This document shows, piece by piece, positions 1 through 7,975 of a DNA stretch of 56,298 nt. The notes below the pieces were generated by a model, which did no database searches, had not been told where the DNA came from, and worked only from the letters and a program-made list of their open reading frames with translations. The translations under genes were made by a program, and so were the position numbers. The stretch covers positions 1 to 56,298 of the forward strand of contig CALUKU010000020.1 in assembly GCA_944321295.1 (NCBI GenBank). The letters run 5' to 3'. The stretch is from an uncultured Prevotella sp. (GTDB lineage: Bacteria; Bacteroidota; Bacteroidia; Bacteroidales; Bacteroidaceae). Each line of letters starts with the position of its first letter. Within the stretch, counting starts at the first letter, position 1.

Positions 1-176
1 GTAATGCAAGTTGAGTGAAGTGCAAAATAAAAGCGGGAGAAACGAGCTTTTATTTTCAATTCCGAAACGAAGCTTACATTATTAAAAGGTAATGCAAGTT
101 GAGTGAAGTGCAAAATAAAAGCGGGAGAAACGAGCTTTTATTTTCAATTCCGAAACGAAGCTTACATTATTAAAAA
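1..176. repeat. 88-bp tandem repeat, two copies, with internal hairpin
   Basis: Copies lie at 1-88 and 89-176 and differ only in the last base; a third copy begins with GTAA at 177 and then diverges. Each unit contains inverted arms AAAATAAAAGC (24-34) and GCTTTTATTTT (46-56) around an 11-nt loop, and an outer imperfect pair TAATGCAAG (2-10) with CTTACATTA (73-81). The array may continue to the left of the window. No coding potential is seen. It could be a transcribed hairpin, a recombination remnant or an end of a larger repeat. Confidence 0.9.
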
Positions 177-280
177 GTAATTATTCTTACATGAATGGCC
201 GCATTTTTACCAAAGCCGCATATGGCGTCCACAGCGGCACGGCATAACCTTTTGGCAATCAACGGCTTACAAGCGCCATC

Positions 281-368
281 GCAAAAGGCCGCCTTTCAGC
301 CTGCAAAAGGCGGCCTTTCAGGCGGCGAAAGGTAACCTGTTGCAGGCCGAAAGACGACCTTTTGCAGT
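281..368. repeat. Array of four 22-bp palindromic units
   Basis: Units begin at 281, 303, 325 and 347, exactly 22 bases apart. Each begins GC(A/G)AAAGG or similar and carries an imperfect palindrome of the form AAAGGnnGnCCTTT. Related arrays with the same 22-base period lie at 31389-31454, 36104-36191 and 40019-40106, and a single unit at 5589-5610. All are intergenic. The rest of 177-280 shows nothing recognisable. Confidence 0.85.
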
Positions 369-414
369 CATGGCAACAATCGCCGTGACACAAACCACTA
401 ATTTAACGATACAG

Positions 415-446
415 TTTGCCCAGTTGCCGATTTTTTTATAACTTTG
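415..446 (+). promoter_or_regulatory. Bacteroidota-type promoter for the structured RNA
   Basis: TTTG at 415-418 is followed after exactly 20 bases by TAACTTTG at 439-446, matching the primary sigma factor consensus of Bacteroidota (TTTG-N19/20-TAnnTTTG). Transcription would start near 453. The next protein gene starts only at 798, so the transcript has a leader or independent RNA of about 290 nt. Confidence 0.7.
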
Positions 447-452
447 CATTTA

Positions 453-741
453 ATAAGGTTCAGCACGGCCACGGCAGGCCAACCGCCCGCCGCCAAGCTG
501 TCCTTAAACAGGCGGCTGAGCCGCCGCAATCTTATTGGTGATAATAATAGCGTCGCTATTTATTCTGTAAACACTTCGAAGCCTGGCAGCTAAAGAAGGC
601 ACAAACAGAGAATAGATATTGACGTCTGCGCGTATGCGCGGACGCAATTCATCTGTTTGTGCGGGTCATGCCAGGCACCCGGAAGTGTGGATGAATTATC
701 GTCCGCGCTTTTTGTGTGCCTGAAGGCAATGGCCTTTTTTT
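453..741 (+). ncRNA. Candidate structured RNA upstream of the R-M operon (6S-like shape)
   Basis: Between a consensus promoter and an intrinsic terminator there is no ORF, but there is a long nested hairpin: 571-577 pairs with 682-688, 581-588 with 669-676, 599-609 with 652-662 and 623-631 with 636-644, leaving asymmetric internal loops at 589-598/663-668 and 610-622/645-651. Upstream are smaller hairpins such as GGCGGC-TGA-GCCGCC. One long, bulged, rod-like hairpin is the shape of 6S RNA, and Bacteroidota carry divergent 6S-like RNAs, but I see no diagnostic sequence. Motifs of tmRNA or RNase P RNA were not found. It may instead be an attenuating leader of the R-M operon. The structure is certain at sequence level; the identity is inference. 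Confidence 0.55.
723..741 (+). terminator. Intrinsic terminator or attenuator before the R-M operon
   Basis: AAGGC (723-727), loop AATG, GCCTT (732-736), running into a T tract to 741. It would end the structured RNA, or attenuate transcription into the methyltransferase gene starting at 798, which has no convincing promoter of its own. Confidence 0.5.
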
Positions 742-797
742 GTTTTAAGTCTAAATCAAGCAACGCTCAAAGGGTTTTTGAATGACATTCGGATTCT

Positions 798-1475
798 ATG
801 AGCAACAATCAGGAACGTCAGATTGTATCGCGCGCAAGGGTTGCTGAGCACGGCGAAGTATACACCGGCGAGCGCGAGGTAAACGCCATGCTCGACCTCG
901 TGAAGGACGAAACCGAGCGCGCCGACTCGCGTTTTCTCGAACCGGCGTGCGGCAACGGCAACTTCATGGTGGAGATACTGCGCCGCAAACTGGAAGCCGT
1001 CACCCGGCGCTACGGCACGAGCCGGGGCGAATGGGCCGAAAAGGCCGTATGCGCCCTGTGCTCGATTTACGGCATAGACATACTTGAAGACAATGTAAAG
1101 GAGGCGCGTCGGCGCCTGCTCGGCGTCTTCAAGGCCAAGGCCAAAGCCGTAATAGGCGCCAACGCCGGCCGGCTGGAGCCTGCGGCACGCTTCGTGCTCG
1201 AGCGCAACGTGCTCTGGGGCGACGCCCTTACGCTGCTGACCGTCGACGGCCGTCAGCGTCCCATCGTATTCAGCGAGTGGGCCTTCATAGGCGGCGGCAA
1301 CGTGAAACGGCGCGACTACGAGCTGGCTGAACTGATGAGAAACAAGCCTTATGACGGGCCCAACCTGTTCTCGGATTTAGGAGATGAAGCGTTCATTCCG
1401 AAACCTGTTAAGGAATACAAATGCGTAAACTACCTAAAACTGAGCGACAATGCTGAAAATCAATTACAACCCTGA
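798..1475 (+). CDS. DNA methyltransferase-like protein lacking the catalytic NPPY motif
   Basis: A 225-residue protein with a Rossmann-type SAM-binding motif I (FLEPACGNGNF, around residue 46) and an upstream GEVYT segment typical of N6-adenine methylases. At the place where NPPY would be expected it has the segment PIVFSEWAFIGG, so catalysis of its own is doubtful. The N-terminal half is a paralogue of the next gene: both have an E-V-Y/F-T segment, MLDL and motif I in the same order. The end of the gene overlaps the next start by 26 bases, implying translational coupling. Small methylase-like proteins of this kind occur in Bacteroidota next to larger methylases. A role as specificity or assembly partner in an R-M complex is inference. 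Confidence 0.75.
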   Translation: MSNNQERQIVSRARVAEHGEVYTGEREVNAMLDLVKDETERADSRFLEPACGNGNFMVEILRRKLEAVTRRYGTSRGEWAEKAVCALCSIYGIDILEDNVKEARRRLLGVFKAKAKAVIGANAGRLEPAARFVLERNVLWGDALTLLTVDGRQRPIVFSEWAFIGGGNVKRRDYELAELMRNKPYDGPNLFSDLGDEAFIPKPVKEYKCVNYLKLSDNAENQLQP

Positions 1476-2982
1476 CGTACTGTCGTGCCTCGCCAATCTT
1501 AGCAACGACGAAGTATTTACGCCGCCCGAAGTGGCCAACCGCATGCTCGACCTGCTGCCGCCTGACTTATGGAGCAATCCCGAGGCACGGTTTTTAGACC
1601 CGGCATGCAAATCGGGCGTCTTTCTGCGCGAAATAGCCAAGCGCCTGATTAAAGGCCTCGAACCCGCAATACCCGACCTGCAACAACGCATAGACCATAT
1701 CTTCGGCCGCCAGCTATACGCCATAGCAATAACCGAACTGACGGCTCTGCTGTCACGGCGGTCGGCATATTGCAGCAAACGGGCTGACGGCAAATACTCA
1801 GTTACGCAGTTCGCCGACGAAGCGGGCAACATAATCTACAACCGCACACAACACACATGGCGCAACGGCCGCTGCACATTCTGCGGCGCAAGCGAAGAGG
1901 TCTACAGCCGAGACGACAGCCTTGAAACACACGCTTACCAATTCATTCACACTGAAAAGCCACAAGACATATTCAAAATGAAATTCGACGTAATAATCGG
2001 CAATCCACCGTACCAGCTGAGTGACGGGGGAGGCACTGGCGATAGTGCAAAACCTATATATAATTTATTTATTGAAAATGCCCTAAAACTAAACCCTTCA
2101 TTTCTTTGCATGATAATACCCTCACGATGGATGAAAGGCGGAAAAGGGCTTTCATCGTTCAGGGATAAAATGAAAAAAGACACACATATTAAAATCATTT
2201 ATGATTTTGAAGATGCAAAAGAGTGCTTCTCGGGACTACACATTGACGGTGGCGTGTGTTATTTCCTTTGGGATAAAGCCTACAACGGGAAGGTAAAATA
2301 TCACTATAAGAATTTAGAAGGAGAAACATCCATAACATCAAGATTTTTAAATAATGATTTTTCAGATATCATAATAAGGGATGCAAGACAAATATCAATA
2401 ATTAAAAAGACGCGCACGGATAAAACATTTGACACCATTGTTTCGCCAAGAAATCCATTCGGATTTAATGCTGATTTTTTCAATTCACCTAAAAACTATG
2501 AAAACATCACTACATTTTCAGAAGCAGCACATGGCCGTTGCAAAATATATGGTGTAAAAGGTAAAAAAGGAGGAGCTAAAAGAACATCAACATACATAAA
2601 AGAGAGTTGTGTTATTAGAAATACAGACCTCATCGATAAATACAAACTTTTCTTTTCGAAGGCCTATACAACAACTGCAACAATTCCACCTGAAATCATT
2701 ATTGGACATCCGTCAACAATTTGTACAGAAACGTTTTTAAACATCGGTAAATTCAAATCAGAGAACCAAGTATATAATTGCTTATCATATATAAAGACAA
2801 AATTCTTCAGAGCACTATTATTCTTCAACAGACATTCTCTAAATATATCAAGAGAATCTTTCAATCTCATACCCCTTCAAGACTTTTCAAAACCTTGGAC
2901 GGACGAAGAGCTTTATAAGAAATACGGGCTTACAGAAGAAGAAATCAACTTCATTGAATCAATGATACGCCCGATGGAATAA
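1450..2982 (+). CDS. N6-adenine DNA methyltransferase (Eco57I/type III-like)
   Basis: A 510-residue methylase. It has DEVFTPPEVA (about residues 20-29), SAM motif I FLDPACKSGVF (about 49-59), a short CxxC segment (RCTFCGA) and the catalytic motif IGNPPYQLSDGG near residue 180, after which a long C-terminal target-recognition region follows. It should transfer a methyl group from SAM to adenine in a recognition sequence, protecting host DNA from the helicase-nuclease encoded 18 bases downstream. Base composition changes sharply just after the catalytic motif: up to about 2030 the gene is GC-rich like its neighbours, then visibly A/T-rich to the end. This suggests that the recognition half was exchanged by recombination. 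The family assignment is solid; the target site cannot be read from sequence. Confidence 0.85.
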   Translation: MLKINYNPDVLSCLANLSNDEVFTPPEVANRMLDLLPPDLWSNPEARFLDPACKSGVFLREIAKRLIKGLEPAIPDLQQRIDHIFGRQLYAIAITELTALLSRRSAYCSKRADGKYSVTQFADEAGNIIYNRTQHTWRNGRCTFCGASEEVYSRDDSLETHAYQFIHTEKPQDIFKMKFDVIIGNPPYQLSDGGGTGDSAKPIYNLFIENALKLNPSFLCMIIPSRWMKGGKGLSSFRDKMKKDTHIKIIYDFEDAKECFSGLHIDGGVCYFLWDKAYNGKVKYHYKNLEGETSITSRFLNNDFSDIIIRDARQISIIKKTRTDKTFDTIVSPRNPFGFNADFFNSPKNYENITTFSEAAHGRCKIYGVKGKKGGAKRTSTYIKESCVIRNTDLIDKYKLFFSKAYTTTATIPPEIIIGHPSTICTETFLNIGKFKSENQVYNCLSYIKTKFFRALLFFNRHSLNISRESFNLIPLQDFSKPWTDEELYKKYGLTEEEINFIESMIRPME

Positions 2983-3000
2983 CCGAAAAATACCACGACT

Positions 3001-5511
3001 ATGGCAACGAACTATGACTTCTTTCCCGAACGTCCGCAGCTGCACCCGATGATTTACGCCTACGAAGAGCCGGGCAACACACTGGTAAGAGGACTGCTGA
3101 AAGTAGGCTACACGGCGCGGCAAAGCGTAAGGGAACGCATAGAACAGCAATTCCCGATAAAGAAGCCCGGCGGCACGCCTTACATAATAAGGGTGGAAGA
3201 GTCGGCCCTGAAGCAAGACGGCACGTCGTTCAACGACTACGACGTGCGCAACCTGCTGAAAAGACAAGGCTTCAGCAACCCCGAGGGCGAATGGATGGCA
3301 TGCAGGCCAATTGACGTGGTGAACGCCGTGAAAGCCCTGCGCAACGGCAACGACGGCGACACCACGCGCACCGAAACATTCAAGATGCGCCCCGAACAGC
3401 TGGAGGCCGTAAACAAGACCGAAGCTTACTTTAAAAGCTTCGGCAACGAAACGGGACGCACGCCGCACTTTCTTTGGAACTGCAAGATGCGCTTCGGCAA
3501 GACGTTCGCAGCTTACCAACTGGCCCTGCGGATGGGATGGCGGCGGCTGCTCGTTCTGACGTTCAAGCCAGCCGTGCGCAACGCATGGGAGGAAGACCTG
3601 GCACGCCACGTTGACTTTAAGGGCTGGCAGTTCATAACCAACGGCGGACTTACTTACGAGGAGGCCGACACGGACAGGCCGTTCGTATGCTTCGCGTCGT
3701 TCCAAGACTTTCTCGGAAAAACGAAACTGGGCGGAATTAAGGCTAAGAACGAATGGGCGCACACCATAAACTGGGACTGCATCATACTTGACGAATACCA
3801 CTACGGCGCATGGCGCGACAAGGCGAAAGACCTGTATGACGTGCAGGACACGGGCGAAATAGAAAACACGGAGAGTGCTGCGCAAAAGGATTTCGACGAA
3901 AACATAATGCCGCTGACTACCAACGCTTACCTGTACCTCTCTGGTACGCCGTTCAGGGCGATAACGTCGGGAGAGTTTATCGAGGAGGAGATATTCAACT
4001 GGACCTACTCTGACGAGCAACGGGCCAAAGAGGAATGGCAGGGCGGCGGCAATCCTTACGCGTCGCTGCCTAAGATGGTTATGATGACATATCAGCTGCC
4101 GACATACATCGAACGGATAGCTGAAGAAAGCGAGTTTGACGAATTTGACCTTAACGAGTTTTTCTACGCCTCGGGCGAAGGCGACACGGCACGCTTCAAA
4201 CACGAAAACGAGGTGAACAAATGGCTCAGCCTGATACGCGGAGCGGCAATAGAAACCGCCGTAGACGACCTGAGGCTCGGAACAAAGAAGCCGCCCATGC
4301 CCTATTCTGACCGACGCCTGCTGTCGGTACTCAACCACACACTATGGTTCTTGCCGGACGTAGCGTCATGTTACGCCATGCGCAACCTGCTTAAAGCGCG
4401 CGAAAACGTTTTTTACCATGACTACGCAATAATCGTATGCGCAGGGGCTAAAGCAGGTATCGGGGCCGACGCCCTGCCGCCCGTGCTGAACGCGATGAAC
4501 AACCCTAACCCACTGGAAACAAAGACTATCACGCTAACATGCGGAAAACTGACTACGGGCGTATCGGTAAGACCGTGGACGGGCATATTCATGCTGCGCA
4601 ACACCACAAGTCCTGAAACGTATTTCCAGGCAGCGTTCCGTGTACAGACACCGTGGACTATAAAAAATCCTGACGGACTGCACCCAAACAAAGAGGAGAT
4701 AATGAAAAAAGTGTGCTACGTGTTCGACTTCGCTCCCAACAGGGCGCTAAGGCTTATCTCCGAATACAGTTGCGACCTGAACATCGACGAAAACGTTAAC
4801 CAGGAAAAGAAGGTGGCTGAGTTCATACACTTCCTGCCCGTATTATGTTACGACGGAAGCTCGATGAAGGAAATCGACGCGGGCGAAATTCTTGATTACA
4901 CCATAAGCGGAACCACCGCAACACTGCTTGCCCGCAGATGGGAAAGCGCACTGCTGGTGAACGTTGACGACATGACGCTGAAACGCCTGATGGCAACCCC
5001 GGAAGCTATGGAGGCTCTAAAAAACATTGAAGGCTTCAGGTCGCTTAACGCTGACATCGAAACAATCATAAACAAAAGCGAAAAAATAAACAAGACGAAA
5101 AAAGAAAAAGGCGACACCGTTGACAAAGAAGACAAAAAGGAGCTGAGCAAGGAGGAAAAGGAAACAAAAAGCTTGAGAAAGAAAATCCAAGAAAAACTGA
5201 TTAAATTCGCAACCCGCATACCGGTTTTCATGTATCTTACCGACGAACGTGAATATTGCCTTAATGACGTAATAACGCAACTTGAACCCGCTCTGTTCAA
5301 GAAAGTAACAGGTCTTGACGTTAAGGATTTCGAACTGCTTGTAAGGCTGAACGTCTTTAATGGCAACCTTATGAACCAAGCCGTTTTCCAATTCAAACGT
5401 TACGAGGACTCAAGCCTTGAATATACCGGAATTAACAAACACGAAAAAGACACTCACGTCGGCGGATACAACACGGTTTTAACAAAAGAGGAATATGTAA
5501 ACCTGCCGTAA
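3001..5511 (+). CDS. GIY-YIG nuclease-superfamily 2 helicase fusion (restriction subunit)
   Basis: An 836-residue protein. Residues about 16-50 form a GIY-YIG domain of the T5orf172/Mug113 kind (MIYAYEEPGN, then LLKVGYTARQ and VRERIEQQ). The ResIII-like helicase follows: a phosphate-binding loop CKMRFGKTF (about 161-169), the DEYH box (about 264-267), SGTPFRA (motif III) and TTGVSV with QAAFRVQ (motifs V and VI). A lysine/glutamate-rich linker, coded around 5080-5190, precedes a C-terminal domain of unknown fold. Typical type III Res subunits carry a PD-(D/E)xK nuclease at the C-terminus; here a GIY-YIG nuclease sits at the N-terminus. Together with the two upstream genes it most likely forms an ATP-dependent R-M system. 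A direct biochemical equivalent is not known to me. Confidence 0.82.
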   Translation: MATNYDFFPERPQLHPMIYAYEEPGNTLVRGLLKVGYTARQSVRERIEQQFPIKKPGGTPYIIRVEESALKQDGTSFNDYDVRNLLKRQGFSNPEGEWMACRPIDVVNAVKALRNGNDGDTTRTETFKMRPEQLEAVNKTEAYFKSFGNETGRTPHFLWNCKMRFGKTFAAYQLALRMGWRRLLVLTFKPAVRNAWEEDLARHVDFKGWQFITNGGLTYEEADTDRPFVCFASFQDFLGKTKLGGIKAKNEWAHTINWDCIILDEYHYGAWRDKAKDLYDVQDTGEIENTESAAQKDFDENIMPLTTNAYLYLSGTPFRAITSGEFIEEEIFNWTYSDEQRAKEEWQGGGNPYASLPKMVMMTYQLPTYIERIAEESEFDEFDLNEFFYASGEGDTARFKHENEVNKWLSLIRGAAIETAVDDLRLGTKKPPMPYSDRRLLSVLNHTLWFLPDVASCYAMRNLLKARENVFYHDYAIIVCAGAKAGIGADALPPVLNAMNNPNPLETKTITLTCGKLTTGVSVRPWTGIFMLRNTTSPETYFQAAFRVQTPWTIKNPDGLHPNKEEIMKKVCYVFDFAPNRALRLISEYSCDLNIDENVNQEKKVAEFIHFLPVLCYDGSSMKEIDAGEILDYTISGTTATLLARRWESALLVNVDDMTLKRLMATPEAMEALKNIEGFRSLNADIETIINKSEKINKTKKEKGDTVDKEDKKELSKEEKETKSLRKKIQEKLIKFATRIPVFMYLTDEREYCLNDVITQLEPALFKKVTGLDVKDFELLVRLNVFNGNLMNQAVFQFKRYEDSSLEYTGINKHEKDTHVGGYNTVLTKEEYVNLP

Positions 5512-5530
5512 GGAGCTGCAGTCTGACCAT

Positions 5531-5549
5531 ACGGGAGTTTGGGATAAGG
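5531..5549 (+). repeat. Solitary terminal-motif copy after the R-M operon
   Basis: ACGGGAGTTTGGGATAAGG resembles the terminal motif of the foldback elements at 32281-32471 and 41522-41716 (consensus near AACGTGAGTTCGGATAAG). A further copy is at 7922-7940, also just after a stop codon. The following bases up to about 5580 also resemble 7940-7970. A single 22-bp palindrome unit follows at 5589-5610, and the rest of 5512-5658 is unassigned. Confidence 0.5.
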
Positions 5550-5658
5550 GTACATAATCTCGTACGGACATAAATTAACGTCGTGAGTTTTAAAGGCGGC
5601 CTTTTGCAGCCACGACGACAACCACCGCCGTAAACGCCGACGGCAAGAGGCGCTGCGG

Positions 5659-6648
5659 TCAGCGCCAGTCGTCGGCCGGAAAGCTTACACCCCACTCCCT
5701 CCGCAGGGAGTCCATAGCACGCATGACGCGCAAGGTTTCGGCATGAGGCATGTCGGCACACTCTACGTCGCCGCGTCCTATGGCCTTCAGGCTCTCTATT
5801 ACCTCATACTCGTAGCCGGTGATTTGCGGCGGACACACGAGCGTGCGGCGCAGCCTGTGGTCGGCGTCGTAAACGCAGGCGCGCTGCGGATTGTTGATGT
5901 TGTCGACAACTATGTAGCCCCTGTCGCCGCAGATTACGCCATGACGCGGGCCGGCGCAATGTATGTTGGCCTGCAGCACGGCCATGCGTCCGTCGGCATA
6001 AGTCAGCGTAATGCTGTCTTGGGCGTCGACGCCCGTCGGCGTCTTGACGCACGACGAGTCAACCTTCACGACATCGGTGCCGAACGCCATGTAGGCGAAG
6101 TTGAGGGCGTAGACGCCAAGATCGAGCAACGCCCCGCCGCCAAGCTCGGGCCGCATGATGCGCTCCTTATGGGCCACGGGATAGCAGAGGCTGGCCATAA
6201 GCGTCATCGGCGTACCTATGCTGCCGTCGCCTACGAGGCGGCTGACAGTCTTAGAGAACGGCATGTAGCGCGTCCATATGGCCTCGGTTATGAACACGCC
6301 GCGCTCCCTGGCCATGCCAAGCAGCTCTTCCGCCTGGGCAACGTTGACCGTAAAGGCTTTCTCGCAGAGCACGGGACGGCCGTGGCCGATGCACAGACGG
6401 GCGTGCTCATAGTGCATGGCGTGGGGCGTAGCCACGTAGACAAGGTCTACCATAGGGTCGGCCGCCAGCTCATCATACGAGCCGTAAGCACGGCTGACGC
6501 CGTTGTCGCGGGCGAAGGCCGCGGCCTTATCAATACAGCGAGAGGCCACGGCATAGGCCTCAACGCCGTCCATGCCATGAAGCGTGGCCGCCATCTTGCG
6601 GGCGATGCGCCCCGCCCCGAGTATTCCTATCTTATATGTCTTTCGCAT
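5659..6648 (-). CDS. Gfo/Idh/MocA family NAD(P)-dependent oxidoreductase
   Basis: The ATG at 6648 is chosen because the Rossmann motif follows at once (KIGILGAGRIARKMA, residues 5-19); longer in-frame extensions are not conserved-looking. The 329-residue protein then shows ATPHAMHYEHA and CEKAFTVN, the place of the family's EKP motif, here EKA, as in dihydrodiol-dehydrogenase-like members. The C-terminal alpha/beta domain contains LGGGALLDLGVYAL. It should oxidise or reduce a sugar or related hydroxyl compound in the cytosol; the substrate cannot be told. It stands alone between two R-M loci, convergent with the first and divergent from the second, so it may be resident DNA or cargo. Confidence 0.88.
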   Translation of the reverse strand: MRKTYKIGILGAGRIARKMAATLHGMDGVEAYAVASRCIDKAAAFARDNGVSRAYGSYDELAADPMVDLVYVATPHAMHYEHARLCIGHGRPVLCEKAFTVNVAQAEELLGMARERGVFITEAIWTRYMPFSKTVSRLVGDGSIGTPMTLMASLCYPVAHKERIMRPELGGGALLDLGVYALNFAYMAFGTDVVKVDSSCVKTPTGVDAQDSITLTYADGRMAVLQANIHCAGPRHGVICGDRGYIVVDNINNPQRACVYDADHRLRRTLVCPPQITGYEYEVIESLKAIGRGDVECADMPHAETLRVMRAMDSLRREWGVSFPADDWR

Positions 6649-6738
6649 AACAACATGTTTTTTTACACGTTTAACGCCGTAAAAGTACGAAAAAATATTT
6701 TTATATTTGCAGTCATTCTTACCAACTTTATAATCACC
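6649..6738 (+). promoter_or_regulatory. Divergent promoter region
   Basis: TATATTTG at 6702-6709 fits the -7 element TAnnTTTG for the plus-strand endonuclease gene starting at 6739; no good TTTG is found at the usual spacing. On the minus strand TACTTTTA lies near 6680-6687 and could serve the oxidoreductase gene. Confidence 0.45.
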
Positions 6739-7916
6739 ATGGCCATGAGCAAAGTTGAATACCACCCGAACTATGACAGATATGTCGAGATGATAACGGC
6801 TCACCCGAACTATAACGGGCTTTACTATGAACGGAAGCAGGACGGAAGAGTAAAGTGGGTTGTCGCAAGCAAGTCGAAAAACTGGCTGAAAAGGCTGGCG
6901 TGGTGGGACGACGTGTGCAGACGGCTGGGCATAACGATACAGAAAGACTGCTACGCCAAGGCGGCAAGGGCCATCCACCCTACGGGCAAGCATGTGTGCC
7001 AATGTTGCGGTAAGGGAAAGAGCATATTCTACGAATATCCCACCCGACCTACGCTGAAACGACTTAACATGGCTTTCGGCCTGGAACTGGAACAGACCGA
7101 CTACACCATCAGCGAATTCGTAACGAAGTTCTGCAAGACATGGGACAGCTGGACAAAGTGGCGAAAATACTGAAACTGCCGACGGCCGACAACGCCGAAA
7201 CGCTTATTGCCATGATAAAGACGGAACCGACCGACAAGGAGAGAAGAAAGACGGCCGACATGACGGCCTACCACATCGGCCCCTTATCGCTGGGCTTCTG
7301 CCACAGCAAACACTTCAAGCCCATGTGCCGAAAATGCAACAGTGCGAAGAACAACAGGTTTACGAAAGCTGACGTCGGCACGCTGATAGCACTCGAACGG
7401 CAAGGCGAACAGGTAGTCAGCTGGCACTCGAAATACATCTGGGACATCGTGAAGAACCGCATAAGCAACGACGCGGAGGCGAAGAAAGCCAGCTCGATAA
7501 TGGCAAAGTGCCACCAGAACATACTGAACATCTTCGCCATAATCCATAAGACATGCGGCAAGGAGTTTCTGATGGGTTATCTTCACCCCGAGTATTCAAT
7601 GGTTGACTATCGTTTTAAGAACTTCGACTTAAACCATCTTGAAACGACGGTTGTCGTCGCAACGCCGTTAGACAACAAAAACAAGAGGAAAAACCAAGAG
7701 CGTTATGTGCGCATAGCCTTTGAAAGCCTTGACGAGTTTCTAAAGAAGAAAAACAGGAAAACCCATTTCTTGGTTAAAGAGTCGTCGGCCGCGCTCATGC
7801 CGATATACCTCGCAATAAAGAACAATGACTTCGCAACGGCCGACATCGAACTGAAGAAACTGATTGAAGAAGTTTCGTTACGCATATACCAGATTGAAAC
7901 ATGCGTGAGGCCATAA
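6739..7916 (+). pseudogene. Frameshifted HNH type IIS restriction endonuclease, Alw26I/Eco31I/Esp3I-like
   Basis: Two overlapping reading frames, 6739-7173 and 7140-7916, read as one protein of about 392 residues if a single base is restored near 7149/7150: the join becomes KTWDS-LDKVAKILKLP. The N-terminal part has VCQCCGK (C87, C89, C90) and IHPTGKHVC; the C-terminal part has the metal-binding and nuclease segment MCRKCNSAKNNRF. Together these give a zinc-supported HNH fold. Eco31I, a relative, is known to use a single HNH site. The family call rests on this plus the neighbouring m5C and m6A methylases, the pair used by Alw26I/Eco31I/Esp3I systems. The downstream ATG at 7140 could allow a separate C-terminal chain, but that chain would lack the first cysteine cluster. 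Confidence 0.65.
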
Positions 7917-7921
7917 TAATG

Positions 7922-7940
7922 GCGTGAGCCTGGGATAAGG
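7922..7940 (+). repeat. Solitary terminal-motif copy after the endonuclease gene
   Basis: GCGTGAGCCTGGGATAAGG starts six bases after the endonuclease stop. It matches the foldback-element terminal motif and the copy at 5531-5549, and the 30 bases after it are also similar at both sites. It might be part of a worn element whose other end is at 8199-8217. Confidence 0.5.
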
Positions 7941-7975
7941 GGTTTATTCTCTCGTAAGGCATAATCCATTATATC

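Noticed and set aside
281-368. 22-bp repeats as a CRISPR array
   Set aside because: Units are contiguous without spacers, are palindromic and divergent, and no cas gene is present in the window.
453-741. tmRNA, RNase P RNA or a retron RNA
   Set aside because: No tRNA-like ends, no RNase P conserved core and no reverse transcriptase gene nearby.
2959-4338. A 459-codon minus-strand frame opposite the helicase
   Set aside because: It mirrors the GC-rich codons of the helicase-nuclease gene; no motif is seen, and the helicase frame is certain.
7140-7173. Programmed -1 frameshift joining the two endonuclease frames
   Set aside because: The best slippery candidate, CGA-AAA-TAC, allows re-pairing only at one codon, and the protein join fits a single lost base near 7149 better. 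Not fully excluded.
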